Position numbers and translations under genes: made by a program
Shown here: positions 42,562 through 56,600 of the stretch, one piece after another
Layout: every line of letters begins with the position of its first letter
Numbering within the stretch: position 1 is the first letter of the stretch
Notes under the pieces: model-generated
What the model was told of the DNA's origin: nothing
The model's database searches: none
The model's input: only the letters and a program-made list of their open reading frames with translations
NCBI GenBank assembly: GCA_019096195.1
Contig: JAGTXK010000073.1
Span: forward strand, 496,001 to 560,000
DNA length: 64,000 nucleotides
From: Boletus sp. NGJ
Taxonomy: Eukaryota; Basidiomycota; Agaricomycetes; Boletales; Boletaceae
Reading direction: 5' to 3'

Positions 42562-45500
42562 TCATCGTCGAATCAAAAAGCCATTGAAAATGCTCTTCGT
42601 TTTCTTTCCAGATTCATCCAATGCCGCTGCCGATGATGCATCCGGATTCCGAAGTGAATGCACAGAAGGCAAAGGGGTATGTGGCTGCTCAGCAGAATCG
42701 CACATTAAGGTCGAAATTGATTCGGCTGATATCGATTTGGGCCGCAAGAAGCGCGGCCGGCCTAGCGTACGTGGCACTCGTTCCTCGGTCGGAGATCTGC
42801 ATGGAGAGATTTCTGGCACCGAACCTCGTCGAAGGACAGCAAGGCCAACAGGAACAGGATTAGGGGGGGAACTAACAGGTATGGGGTATGAGCTGGGCGG
42901 AAGAGGCCGGTCAGAGGGTGAAGGAGCGGTAGAGGGTCGAAATGATCGTGAATGAAAGCGACCGATAGGAGATGTGGGTGAGGGTGGGGAGTGGGAAGCT
43001 TTGTCCAGAGAGCGAGGTCGGGGAACATCCCATCTCTGAGCGACCGGATGAGATTCAACGGTGGCAAGCTGACTGACGCGTTGCAGGGCAATTTTTTCCG
43101 CTTCGAAGCATCGGGAACATAGATCGGATAAATGATCTGCTTCAACCGAGCTGGCCGTTGAACCAACGAGTCTTGCGCTGCGCATTAAGGATGAACTGAC
43201 GCACGCAAGGTGTCTCGGTATATCAAGGACGTGAGGAAGAAGGGGGATAGCTTCTCTCTCGAGAATCGGGATGGTCGACCCCCGCTGGTGCAAGGAATTC
43301 ACGACTTTGAGCCGTTGATGACTGAAAGCAGGGTGGCCAGAGTGAGGGTTGTACGTATCGTGGATCGGAGTGGAGACAACCAGAATATAATCCACCATTG
43401 CAGAGAGATTTTGCTTGAGAAAATTCTTGACCCCACGCATGTATTCCTCCTTTTGCACGGTCTGAGCCACATGTCCATGTCAGCTGCATTCAACGAGACA
43501 CAAGATTCGCAGCCTTACAGCGTTTAAGTTGGCTAAACTCTGTATGACTTTAGCAATCAACGTAAGGCTACGCTGTACTGTAGCGCTGGGTAGTCCTGCA
43601 TGATGTAAGTGCGTGTTCTAGTAAGCGGATTGTTGAATTACCTGGCGTTAATCCAAACAGGTGTGGATGAAGGATAGCAGGTACGATGAAGCGAAGGAAA
43701 CAAAAAGCGGAGACACTCTGCCAGGGAAGCACTCTGTTCTGGGTGTCCTGTCCATCCTTCTTTTTATACCGATCCTCAACAAGCTTCCGGATGTGTTCAA
43801 ACAACCGGCGCATTTCACTGGACAGCGACCGCGTTAGTGAAGAAGTAGTGCGTTTTGGACAAGTACATACTGAGGGCAATCGCCCCTATGGGCGTAGATG
43901 GAGTCCCATGTTGTCTGACACCATTCTACCAACTGTTCAACTCCACGCTCGACATCCTTGGGACCTTTACCACTACGATTTGGATCAACTTCAATAGTTA
44001 TCTTTTCGAGGCAAATTTGACGTATGATTCTTCCAATGCTCGCCTCCAGAAATTCCCTCCCGTAGAAAGCCATTGCAAGTTCCATTGTCTTCGTAAATAT
44101 AGTATTGCCTCGAAAGAGTGTACTGTGTGCTGGGGAAATCAGTTACAAGAGACACTTCCAGAATGGGAAACAAGTCTTACAGCTGGGAGTGCCATCTACT
44201 TCACGATCCGCATATTCGATTATATGTTCGACGAGGACGCCCTTGGCAATGGCGATGAACATCAGTTGTTCTGACAAAGTACGCAGTTGGAGCTTGCGCT
44301 CAAAGTCGTTCATCCACTCCAAAACGTTGCGTGTATCGAGCACCTAAGGGACAGGAACAATGGGTGGCCAAGCTGACCTCAGTGACAGCTTCATATCTCA
44401 CCGTGAGCACACCAGAGTAACTGGAGTGGGGGAGAACAATCTCCCTGCGGCGGACGATGAGCGGTACTCGGAAAGACACATTACACGGACGACCCACTCG
44501 TGAACCCTGAGCTTCATGCGTATCTCACCGACCTGAATACCAGTCAAAATGCCACTTGACTGTATAACTGGGAACCACCCCTCCACGTCTTCACTTCTGC
44601 GAAAATTGGTGAGGGCGATGCGGATAGAACCAAGGAGCGTCGGTTTCACGAGTCGCTTCTCCCTCCATATCAAGACTTCTAGAGCTTCAAAAGGTGGCAA
44701 ATCTGCAAATAAGAAGTTTTCGTGCCAATCCGGAGAGCCTAGCCCCTTCATCACAGTCGTTCGACCGCAAAGATTGTCATTTATATGAATTTCGCAGAAC
44801 ACATCCAAATCGATGGGGTCAGATTCCATCCTGGAGTCTTCGGCGAGTGTCGAGGAACTTGCGCTAGTGTCGACGAAGGGCTTCTGGTGACCAAGATTCC
44901 GTCCTTGCATCACCGTGAGCTCAACTTGCCGCCACATGCGATACAGTCCGCCGTCTGAAGGAATGTATGGTTGACCGTATATCTCGGCCCTAGCATAGGA
45001 CCGAAGGAGAACGAGCCAAGTGTTGCAAACATCCGTATCACCAAAGTAAAGATATATCTGTTCGGAGCCGGGACCGGGACTCCATCGTTGCGCACTGTAT
45101 TCCTGGATCAGCAGGAGAGAGAAAGTGGGACGGATATAAAAGCGCACCCTGCAGAGGATATCCCGATGCAGTTCTTGCGGAGGAACAGGGATGGATCAAC
45201 GTAGCGAATGTCGGTGTGGTTGAGTATGTGCAGGTACACTGTCTGGTACAGAATTGTTTCCTTGACCACTTGTCAGTCAAGCGGGGATAACGAACAATGA
45301 GGACGCCATACATCGACATAGACGTTCAAGAGGCAGTGGTCGTCTTCGTCCAATATCTTGCATGCCGCTGGCCTCCAATGGACCGATCCGGGAGGGGAGC
45401 GAGTGAGTGATATCCAGCTTGACTTCTCTATAGAGCGTAGCTTAGCGGGTACCATGGCTCGTAGGGTGCATTGCGAACCTTTGAGTTTCTTGGGGACATC

Positions 45501-45708
45501 CTCGACGGATTTACGGAGCTCTCTGCGATCGGCTGTGCGGCGTGAAACTGCGGTCTAGGGGGAGCGGTGAGAGAAAGCGGAAGGTAGGAGGGATGAGGGA
45601 GACCTTGCGTAGACCAAGGGCAGCTGGGCAAGGGACATAAAGCTCGGCAGAGACGATGAACTCGCGAGGGGAGGCCCCTTCAGGGATGCGGGGCTCGTTG
45701 AGCGACAT
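42562..45708 (-). CDS. PH-C2-RasGAP protein (Ras-family GTPase-activating protein)
   Basis: Starting at MSLNEPRIPEGASPREFIVS, the protein has a PH-like region (about 45000-45450, ending GSEQIYLYFGDTDVCNTWLV), then a C2 domain (RQVELTVMQGRNLG, DVFCEIHINDNLCGRTTV, WHENFLFADLPPFEALEVLI), then the RasGAP domain. In the last, LFRGNTIFTKTMELAMAFYG holds the arginine finger (codon 44110-44112), and AFCFLRFIVPAILHPHLFGL is the FLR signature. The domain closes with SLTLIAKVIQSLANLN, spliced to TVQKEEYMRGVKNFL. A 250-residue Ser/Pro-rich tail ends at 42562. PH-C2-GAP order resembles animal SynGAP/RASAL proteins; in fungi, C2-RasGAPs such as Bud2 act on Rsr1/Rap-type GTPases. The target GTPase cannot be told. 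Catalytic residues look intact. Confidence 0.88.
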
Positions 45709-46070
45709 GGCGGGACTCAAAGCTCCGCGAGTTGGGTGAGGCTCACACAAACTCTCGCGGAATCGCATTCGCAGCATCCTACTACAATGTCGTGTTCTCA
45801 TCAGAGTCCCGAGCCAACAGGCACAACTGTGGTATCAACAGAAAGGAAAACAGCCTCAAGAAAGATCTAGTGCTGAAGACACCGATATGCAGAAAATAGC
45901 CTTGATCGCAAGAAAGTTGAACGCGATCAGGGATGGTAACATGATGACAACATAAGACGGCTGGACGTAGACTGTAAACTCTCAAGTGACGCATTGCAGT
46001 GATTCAAAACAGCAGCAGATTAAACGAGTGCTTCCTGTACTAAGCCTCAGTGAAAATGGCCCGAGTCACT
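45709..46070. other. Intergenic spacer (RasGAP promoter / ELO 3' end)
   Basis: About 360 bp between the RasGAP start and the elongase stop. It has short open frames without homology and no CACGTG palindrome. I see nothing I can support. Confidence 0.45.
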
Positions 46071-47304
46071 TTACTCTTCTTTGAGCCTGCAACGTGCGTC
46101 ATACGTGAGGCGACGCTCTACATCACGAACATAATCATACCCTGTCGTGTTGGCGTGTCCATTGCCGTTAACAACGGACTTCTTCCCTTTCGCAGGCTTT
46201 TGATATGTCTGAATGTAAAAGTTGATGAAGAGCACGAGATAGCTTGAAAGGAGCCCGCAACCAAATAGCGCAGCGGTCTCCGTTCCAGCGCAGTTCGCAA
46301 CATGAGGGAGGTTAGGGAAGCGGGAATGCGCAAAGTGCTGGTAGGCTTTTACTAGGTGTCAGCATCTTTCAATCCTCTGGACAGTCAGGCCACACGTACT
46401 GCCGAAGTAGACAATGAAAAGATCGATGACGAACTGCGTAATTTGCATAGTTGTGAGGTATTTCTTCCACTAAACACCTGAGTGAGACAGACACCGACTA
46501 TGATGCGACAAACATACCCAGATCCTGGCACCACCGGCCGTCGCATAATAGTAATAATCTAAGATCCATTGAGCAACCGCGCCAATAATCCACCCAGGCA
46601 CTCACACATAACGACGTGGACCAAGAGATTCAGCGAAATGACAACCCACGACTGATATGGAATGTTGGGACGAGAGAGACAGGTGACACATTGAGACTTA
46701 CAACGCTCGTCTTGCCATTTAATTGTGAGAAACATAACAAAGCTGTTGCAGAGTGGTGGAAGACGTGCAGGAAGGCTAATCATGGAGACTGTAAAAATGG
46801 AGTACCAAGATAAGGACCGGAATACATACCCAAAGGCTTCTTCTTCAGTACCAAAAAGACGGTGTCGAAAAGCTCGATGTATTTGAAGTAATAATTAATC
46901 ATGTAGTAAAATTCGAGTCTCTGGAGTGGTCGGCTAAGATGAGCGAGGAATAAAACGGACTAGAAACGACCCACTGGCGTCCACGATTTCTCGTTACACA
47001 TGGTATCGTATGTGGTCGACCTGAACCATATTGATGCCACCTCTTCGAGCATCAGGGCGAGAAGGAGACCACTTCCCAATGTCAAGAAAGCATTGTGAGC
47101 GCGGAAGAGAGTGTTAAGTTTTTGTGGAGGGCGTTCCTTCATGATTTGCTGAATGCCGAAAATGATGGCGAGGTAGGACACAAGGATCGCCGACACGACA
47201 GGCAGAGTTGAGATGGGGGTCTTGCCTGGGACATAATGAGAGAGATAGTAAGGGAGGACGTCGGCAGGTAAGATGGTGATGAGGAAGTCGGCAAGGGGAC
47301 GCAT
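46071..47304 (-). CDS. ELO-family very-long-chain fatty acid elongase (3-ketoacyl-CoA synthase)
   Basis: Exons 46975-47304, 46830-46920, 46702-46775, 46606-46651, 46518-46558, 46400-46469 and 46071-46345 give about 308 residues. Landmarks: RPPQKLNTLFRAHNAFLTLG, the spliced RLEFYYMINYYFKYIELFDT, VFLVLKKKPLAFLHVFHHSA with the catalytic HxxHH box, NLLVHVVMYYYYYATAGGA, and WWKKYLTTMQITQFVIDLF. Seven hydrophobic segments are expected. ELO enzymes condense malonyl-CoA with acyl-CoA in the ER to feed sphingolipids. The tail (KPAKGKKSVVNG) is basic. A last 54-nt stop-free segment (GTATGA...TTGCAG) could be either intron or exon; both end at the same TAA. MRPLADFLITILPADVLPYY is chosen as the start over an upstream Met because homologues begin like this. 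Confidence 0.92.
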
Positions 47305-47699
47305 GACGGTGGAGAAACAGGTCAGAAAAAAAACGAATGCGCGGAAAGTTGGTATGAGCAACCAAAACGGAGCGTGACGCAGGAAGGTGACGCTACTCTG
47401 TGACACTCTCATATTTACGTGACGCTGGTGCATCAAGAAACAGTAGTAGGTCTGAGTATACAAAATTTCAAGTAGAATTAAGCAATCACAGCTGTTCGAC
47501 CGTCGCCATCCCGAGGCCCGAGCTCAGCGCTCAGTGCTCACTGGCAGCCATTCGGTCAGTGCAGTCGATAGAGTCACGTGATATGACGACGCTGCGCTTT
47601 CCTTGTTTGTCAATGCCCTATTCGCTTGAAGCTGTCGTGCGACACCTTCACCAACCACGACCACGACCACGACTCGGCTAGGAAACTCGTCTCGCCATA
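47305..47699. promoter_or_regulatory. Divergent promoter of the elongase and VPS13 with GTCACGTGAT at 47573-47582
   Basis: About 395 bp between opposed start codons. The palindromic core TCACGTGA is the third copy of the RTCACGTGAT element in this window and lies about 118 bp upstream of the VPS13 ATG. Part of this stretch may also encode an N-terminal extension of the elongase (frame open to 47463). Confidence 0.5.
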
Positions 47700-50600
47700 A
47701 TGTGGTGGTTGGACCCAGGAAAAGAAGTTTTGAACGTCGTTTGTATCATTTCCAGCATCATCCACAAATCCTACTCTAATATCGATCCGTCTAGCTGTTC
47801 AACAGAATTCTCGCCCCATATGTCGAGAACCTCGATATGAACCAGGTCAATTATGGAATAGGACAAGGTTAATCTGCTCACTCCCCTTGCTTCTACTCCC
47901 CCAAACGTCGTGTCATATCTAGGTCAACTGACGTTGCGGAACCTACGCCTCAAAAGAGGTGCGCTTGACAAGTTTAGACTTCCCGTTGACGTGCTCCAAG
48001 GTCGGTACGCGAATGGTTTTCTGACGCTCGTTAAGATTTTGTCTCTAGGACATCTCGGGACATTCACACTCTCCCTCCACTGGATGAATTTGGGCAACCA
48101 GCCAGTGGAAATACTCATTGAAGATGTCTACCTCCTTGTAGTACCTTCCCCGCAGACTAATATCGATCCCGAAGAGGAGGAACGCAGAGCCCAAGCCGCT
48201 AAGCAAGAGCGCCTCGAGAATGCCGAATTGTTTCACATGCGCGGACAAGCAGAGATTTCATCGGGTGTGTAACTTCTCAGCTTAGCATCAATAGTTCCTC
48301 ATATGCCCAATTTGGCTTAGTAGATGCTTCCCCTCAGTCACAGGGTCTCTGGGCTTCTTTAACTGCCAAGATAATCAACAATCTGCAAGTGACAATCAAG
48401 AATATACACATAAGATACGAAGACAGGCTGAGTGTTCCTGGTGTAAGTATGATCGTTGCATCGACTTTCTTCGATCCATATCATTCCTTGTAGTATCCTT
48501 TCGCTGCGGGAATCACACTCGCATGCTTCACCATCCGGTCGGTCGATGAACATTGGGAACCAGCATTCATCGAAAGTACCGCGGGCGCAATTCATAAAGT
48601 ATGGAGCGTCTCAAAATCTTCACAGCGTCACTCATCGCGACCTAGTTGTCGAGCCTACTTTCCCTGGCCATATACTTTGATACGGATTCGCTTAGCATGG
48701 CAGGCTTGCCATCACACGAATTTAAGAGCAAGTTTATGGATATGGTATGTTGTTACCCACACTTACTGCTATCACTAACATTTCTGGGCAGATCACCGTT
48801 AATGACGAAAATTCCTCTCACCAGTTCATCCTCAGTCCCGTGTCGGGGGAAGGCAGAGTAAGTAATGAATTGGTTGTGATAGGGTATGGTCTTACCCAGT
48901 TCCTGGAGATTGTCGTGAACCACAAGGTAGACGACAAGACACCTCAGTTTGATGTGCATCTACGTTTCGAGGAGATCGGTGTAGCTTTGGATGACAACCA
49001 ATACCGGGACGTCATATTTCTCGTGGATATGTACCATTTTTATATCCGTCAGCATCAAGTAAGTTCGAATGTGGATCCTACATCACAGACTACTGAAGTC
49101 TCCAGTACCGCAAATTCCGACCAAGCGATGAAGACTTGACTAGAAACCACGCAAGAGCTCGTCTGCGATTCGCTGGCTCAGCTATTTTGAACAGCGTCCA
49201 TGAACGACGCCGCAAATGGACTTGGGCCTACTTTGCAGAACGCCGCGACGACCGAAACAAATACGTAGAGCTTTTTGAAAGAAAACTCATGGAAACTCTC
49301 CAAGAACATGTACGTAAATTCTCTCGATGGACGGATTTCTGTGTCCAATACTTTGGGAACAGGAGGCTGCCTCAATCACGGCCTTGGAACGCAAGCTCAC
49401 ATATGAAGACATCCGCTTCTACAGGTCCATCGCACGGTCTCGTTTACGGAAGGATATCGCACAACGCAAGAAGGTCGAGAAAGAACGTGCTCAGCAACAG
49501 CAAGCACGCAGCTGGACATCTTGGTTATGGGGCCCTACAGATTCTGGTGCTCAAAATCAGGATGCGGCTTTCGGCGGTCCGATGACCGAGGAGCAACGAA
49601 AGCAACTATATGATATCCTCGACTTTGATGAAAAATCTGCTATCGCAGCATCCCTTGAAACACCGCGGGATGCTGTAAAGCTGCGAGTTGCAGCTGAGCT
49701 CAGAAAAGGATCTTTTGCGTTGAAAAGTCATCCAAGAGGAGCGGCTGCGGATGTTATATCTATGGTTTTTGAATCATTCTGCGCTGACTTCATTCAAAGA
49801 CCGGACAATCTTGAAGCATCGGTCTCTCTTGGAGGTTTGAGTGTGTTTGATGGGACCACCAAGAATACCCTTTATCCTCAAATTGTGCAGGTTAAGAATC
49901 CTATAGCAATGCAAGTCAAGTCAGGGGAGCAGGCGGAGCCCGACGAGCCTTTCTTTTATCTCAAATTTGAGAGTAACCCACTCGATCAGCGGGCAGACAC
50001 TGCTCTAACAGCTCGCATGCGCCACATGGAGATCATCTATCACCGAGGGTACGTCGAAGCAATTGCGAAGTTCTTGAGACCCCCCGAGAGTCGGTTAGAG
50101 TCAGTGGAAGCGTTGCTCGTGAGTGAATGAGTGCATTCCCTTATTTGCTGGCTGACCGCATTCTAGAACGTTGCCAGCAAGACACTGGAGGGTTTGCGAA
50201 AGGAGACTCGGGCCGGTTTGGAACATGCGTTGCAATCCCACAAGACGATTGATTTGCAAGTAGACATGAATGCACCTGTCATCATAATTCCGGAGGAGTA
50301 TGAGTTCTCATCGACATATATTTCTATGTCTGACCTTTCACCAGTATCACCTCCTTTGATGGTGGTCACTTGATCATTGACGCAGGTCATATTGCTGTAG
50401 AGAGCGACCTCGCCGACAAAGATGCTATGCGCGAGTTACAAGCAAAAAAGAATCAACAATATAGCGAAGCAGACTATAGGCGCTTAGAATCGCTGATGTA
50501 TGACAAGGTGATGCTTAAGCTCGAAGCAGCGCAGGTGATTGGCTTTTCATGTATTACGAATTCTTGTGCTGATCGACCGCAGTTCATCATTGGCACTAAT

Positions 50601-53600
50601 TTGCAAGCGTGTCGCGACGCTCTGACGTCGACAAATGGCGATCATCTTCACCTACTAGAGCGTACAAACATTGATCTTCAAGTGCAGAACTCAATAGTTC
50701 CAAGTGCTCTCGACCTTGCCCGATTCAAGGTCTCTGGGAAACTGCCAAGTTTACACGCCAATCTTTCTGACGCGAAGTATAAAACACTCATGCGATTAAT
50801 TGATGTTACCATTCCACAATTTGGCGATGAATCGGAGAAGGGGTACAACCCAACGTCGTCACCACCGTACATCGGTACGGAATCCATAGTTTTGCCTTTA
50901 TCTGCCGGATTATTTTCGCCCACGGGACTGGAATACAACGTCGATGATAACCAAACTGAAACTGAACGAGCCTCTACTAACCGCGACGATATATTCTTTG
51001 AAGCGAGCGACGGAACCTCAGAGGTAGTAGATATCATCATGTACTGCCTAAGCCTCACTGACATGTACAAACAGAATCCGGAACTTCGGCAGCACATCTT
51101 CGAATTCGACTTTGCGGTCGACGATTTACGCGCGTCAATTTCGCGGTCGGGCCCAGATGGGGGCGAGAAGTCGCTTGGATATGTCACCCTGCAACAGTTC
51201 CGGCTTGGTTTAGTGCTCCTTAAGTACAATTTAACCGTCGATGTCGATCTCAGGTGAGCTTGAACATGATGAGTACTAGCTTCTGATTGACGGTTCACGA
51301 AGAGCTTTGATTATGAATGTCGTACAGGCCGATAAGGATCCCATTCGACTCATTTCCACGGATGGCGGTGGCGACAAGGACCTTCTCTCAGTCTCGTATC
51401 TGCGCGTTCAGAGAAATTCTCCGGAGTTTTCCACAGTTTACGACAACATTGAGCAGAGTATTGATGTCCGGCTATCGACATTCATTTTCAATGCCGCACC
51501 GGAGCCTGTCGTTTCCCTCTACGACTTCCTCATCACCACGTTCGTCCCGCGAGGCACTTCAGCGACTGTCGAAAACTTGGAACCTGTAGGCGTCACGGGG
51601 ATACAACCTCGATCCACCAGCACTACCCGTATTGCCGTGAAGCTAGACAGTATCCAAGGTGAGTGATGGTAATTGTAGTTGCAGCGCTTCCACTTACTAT
51701 GACGACTAGTTGTATTAATCAACGAGCTCGCTAGCTTGGCGACTCTCTCGCTGTCAACAGCTTCTGTTCTCATGGTTTTGAGATCCAACACTATGCGTAT
51801 CACCGGTCGTCTGGGAAGTCTAGCCCTGAGCGACGATTGCTCCGTGGATGTTTGCCGAGAGGAGTTTAAGCAAATTTTGTCCATCGAAGGCAGCAACTTT
51901 GCCGAGTTCAGATACCAGACCTATGATTCCGAGGATGAAGGTTACACTGGCATCAAATCAGCTATTTACTTGGCCGCGGGCTCGCTCAAAGTACACTTCC
52001 TCGAGCGGCCATTTCACGAGATGTACTTGTTTGTCACAAAACTCGCGAAGCTCAAGATCCTCTATGATACAGCTCGCGATGCAGCTGTACAACGAGCCTC
52101 TGAAATCGAACGCATGCAATTCGAGATCTCCGTGAAGACTCCCATTGTCATCTTTCCGTCTGATCCCACACGCCTTCCTGATATTGTAACGATGCGTCTT
52201 GGTGAGGTCTTTGCGACTAACTCCTTTGACGGGAATACCAGTAGGATTTCGGCGAGTCTCAACGGCCTACAGCTTGTGTCGGACCTATATTACGATGGCA
52301 AATTATCCACGCTCAAGATTGTCGATGACATCAGTATCATTGGAGACATTTATCAACGTGCAAATATTAATCGCTTTCAAGATGAGAACACTCCGGATAC
52401 TCAAGTAAGCCTCAGACTTTGATAGGGTGAATGCTACTCACCTACGATGACAGGTTGCCATCAAAATATCCGATATAAAACTCTACCTCACTCAAATCCA
52501 ATACGAGATTCTCGTCGGACTGTCCCAGTCAATACCACGAGTGCTTGCCGGCGCTCCTGAAGGTAGTGCCCAGGCTGATTCCGCTGTAACATCCACCTCG
52601 AGTCTCGGCAACCCTTTGTCCACTACTCCGGAGGTGCAAATGTCCCTTGTTAACCTAGAACCTGAAATCCGCGTATCATCCACCTTCGATGGAGGTCGCC
52701 TCTGGACTACTATTGACCTGGTGGCATCTATAGCTGGTGTCAGACTGCACTTGTATGACAAGGAGGCAACCACCGAGGCAAATCTTAGAGACCACGGGAT
52801 TGCACGATTTGCTCTAAGTGACGTCAGCCTCCGTTCTAAATCAATGTCTGACGGGGCTTCGGAAGCCCAGTTGGTCTTACGATCATTTACCCTGAGCAAC
52901 ACCCGACCCGGGGGATCCAAATTCAGGGAAATCGTTCCCGCTGCTGATCATGAACGGGACCAGTTCATGGTCCTTTACACGTCGTCTGGTACCTCTGCTC
53001 TTGTAATCATGACGGTTGATGCTCCCCACATCATCTTTTCAGTGGAGCCCATCTTCTCCCTTCTGTTATTCTTCACCTGTGGCCTTACAAGTCCGAAGGT
53101 CTCTGACCAAAACGACGAAAAAGAAACCAGAAGGGCATCTTCGACGCTCTCTACCACCGACTTGCGCCTCGAGTTTCACGATGTTTCCATCAGTGTGCTC
53201 GAAAGCGATACCGACCCCTATTCCCAAGCCATCAGACTTCATATAAATCAAATCCTGATGTCACAGCAGGTTAGCATCATTCCAAGTATCACGAGTAAGA
53301 CGCTAACTAAGCATAGGGCGTCATGGCACTGAGTGTCAACAAGCTTGGGATGTCGCTGGTACGGATGGGAGCAGAATCGGACACTGTGCGCTTTTTGGAC
53401 GATGTTGACCTGACATTTTCTCTCGACAGTCGGGCCTCTCAACTAGGACAACACGTATCAATGGAAAGTTCATCGACAGAAATAATCTTTCGGGCATCAT
53501 ACCGTGATATCATGCTCATTACTGCGATCGTCACAAAGGCCATTGAGCTGTACGCTGGATCGCAGGGGAACACCCCGCTCAACGGAAAACAGTCCTCGAA

Positions 53601-56600
53601 CATGCAAACTCGAACCACCCGGTCTGCATCGTCGGTGGTGGCTGCGCGACAAGCACCCGCGAAAGCGCATATTGTCATATCAAAGGAACAGGTATGAGCC
53701 TAGCAGCACTCACCTGTGAAGGTACTTGACGCCGGTATTGCAGATGAAAGGAACTATTGATGGTTTTAGATTGATTTTGATCGGGGATTTGCACGAACAG
53801 CCTATGCTTCAATTCAATGTGAAGCCTTTTATCTTGATGGCTAACGACTGGTCTTCGGGGGTGAGCCTTTCACGGCAAGATCAAACTCGTGAAATTAACG
53901 CCAGCAATTCAGCTCCAGGCGTCAGCCGTGTTAGAGACACAGATCAACTACTGGAATCTTACAAATTCGCACTGGGAACCTTGTACGATCTTCTTCGCTT
54001 TCTGCTCATCAAGCAGTTGACCTTCCGTTGTTAGTAATTGACCCTTGGAAGTTTACGCTATCGGTAGTGTTGGTTAATCGACCGCCTGGGCGGTTTGCAC
54101 TGACAGTGATCATGATAGCTAGGTAAGGATCGAGCTTCAAGTGCTCTCAAGGTCTCTATGGCTGCTCGTGAGCGCCTGGATCTCAATCTTAGCACTACAT
54201 TCGCCGAGCTTGCAACAATCTCCATCAACATGTGGGGGCAGGAACGAGAACTAGTTTTTCAGAAGGATCGCGGGAGCTATGCTCCATATCGAATTCGGAA
54301 TCGCACGGGTTCTCCCCTTTTCGTCTGGACAGATAACGATACCAACAGTGGGATGCAGGAGAGCAATGCAGTCAAACTCAACCATGATCAGATCATAGAC
54401 TGGCGGTTCGATGACTGGAAGAAGATGCGGGAAGTAGGTCTAACCGCGGACTTTTTCAGTCGTGTGCTGACGATTTTCAGCACGGCTCGGCGTCCGAACA
54501 ACACAACATCGGCATTCAAGTAGTCGGGAAATCCTGGGAAGCTCTCCGAGGCATCCCGGTTGACAGAGAGGGAGAGTTTACCTTCTCGCTGCGACCTCGG
54601 ACGGAGAAATATGCTGATCGTCTGTTGTGCGCTGTCACTGTGGAAGACAATGTCAAGATAGTGACTCTGCGCTCGACTTATTTGGTGGAGAACCTGACGT
54701 TCTACCCATTGGAACTCATGCTGGTGGACCATACTGGGCATCCTGTGTATTCGTTAGAAAAGATTGGTCAGTTGCTACTCGTTATCCTCGGGTTGTCGCA
54801 CTCATGGCCATAAAGCTCCTGGCCAAGACTATGCATTGCCCATTGAAGCAGTCACACAGAACAGAGTCAAACTCCAGCCAGATCGTAAGCACGACATTTT
54901 TGACATATACTCAAACCTACCAGATACCATCACAGAGGGTTTTGGTTATCGCTGGTGTTCCTCACTGCGATTCGAGGATCTAGTCGCCAAGAGGTCTCTT
55001 TCCATCAGTTGTCCTCACAACGATCAACGAGAGGCACCCTTCCGCTTCCAGGCATGGGTGCAAATAGATTCCAATGACCCCGCTGCACGGCAAGTTTTGT
55101 ATCACACTCTTCTACATCTCCTGACACACCTCTTAGGAAATCTCCCAAAATCAGAGTCAAACTTCGTGCTCCGATTGAGCTGGAGAATTTGTTGCCATAC
55201 AATCTCCAATACCGTATCTATGACAAAAACGCTGACCAAAATTGGACAAGCTACCTACGAAAGGGTGGCGCGATGCCAGTACACTCGGTGGAACTAGAAC
55301 ATCTGGTCCTACTAAATGTGGAGGTGCAAGATACAGGTGAATATGCCGAGTTCCTGGAGTGCAGAACTAATGGTTCGTACAGTCTTCAGGCCAAGCGACT
55401 TCGCCATCATTAATACAGACCACCACTCTGACTTTGATATTGAATCCCGGTTGACACTTCGCGATCAAAGCAGTCGCAAACTTCACTTGAATCTCAACTA
55501 TGTGTATGTGGCTTCTCTCTTTTACTCGATGGTGTGATCTCACCTACATCGAGTCGATATCCCGAGTCCGGCGGAGCATTCAAAGTCCAGATATATTGTC
55601 CATACCTTGTTGTGAACAAGTCGGGAATGCCTTTCAGTGTGAAGACAGCTCGATCTCATCGCGCTACCTCTCCGTCAGACGTTGCTGGTGATACTCGACT
55701 AGGTATGAGCGCGTAATAATTTCATGGTGTCGCTTATTCATGTATGTCGTCAGACGTCCTCGTTACCCCCGTACCATTCTGTAAGTTCTGATGCCTATAC
55801 CACGGACTAGCACGCTAATAGCACGGGTAGTGCTGTCCCATCCTTACAACAATGCTCAAGCGTTTACATTCAAGGTCGGGGAATCGGGTTGGTCGAATGT
55901 ATCGTACCTTTCGTGTGGCCTGAATTTGCATTAATGCTGATGTTCTCCTGATGGTTGAAGGTATTCAGCCTTGAAGCCCCAGCGGCTGACACAGAGATGG
56001 TGATCCCCTCTACGAAACAGAGGAACCAGGAATATAATTTTGGATTATCGTGGACAGAAGGACTTGGCAAATACAAACTTACAAAAATCATCACGATCTC
56101 GCCGAGGTTTATGTTGAGGAATGACCTCCCTTGCCCCATCCAATTCCGCGAATACAAGGGGTTACCACGTGGTCGAGCTGTACTAGATCCAGGAGAACGT
56201 ATCCCGTTACAAATCATGCAAGCTGGGGAAGAGAAACTTCTCACCATTGCGTACACAGGTCTCAACGCGCGATGGTAGGTGAACAGGAACAAAACCCTTT
56301 TGCAAGTTTGACCGAGATTCGTTAGGTCATCTCCTGTCAACATTCAGGATATTGGAAACACTCATCTTCGTGTGCCCAGAGCATCGGACAACAACCAAGT
56401 GGATATCGTCACAGCAGACATCAAAATTGATGGGTCCACTATCTTCGTTACCTTCTTAAAAGCAGATGGATGGCCGTTTGAACTAGAAAACGACAGCGAT
56501 CATACCATTTTTGTCTGCCAAGGGGTAACCTCGTTTTAATGCTGCCCTGCTGGTTATTGACCATATCTAGGACTCGGGTCGAAATGAAGTAGAAGCAGTG

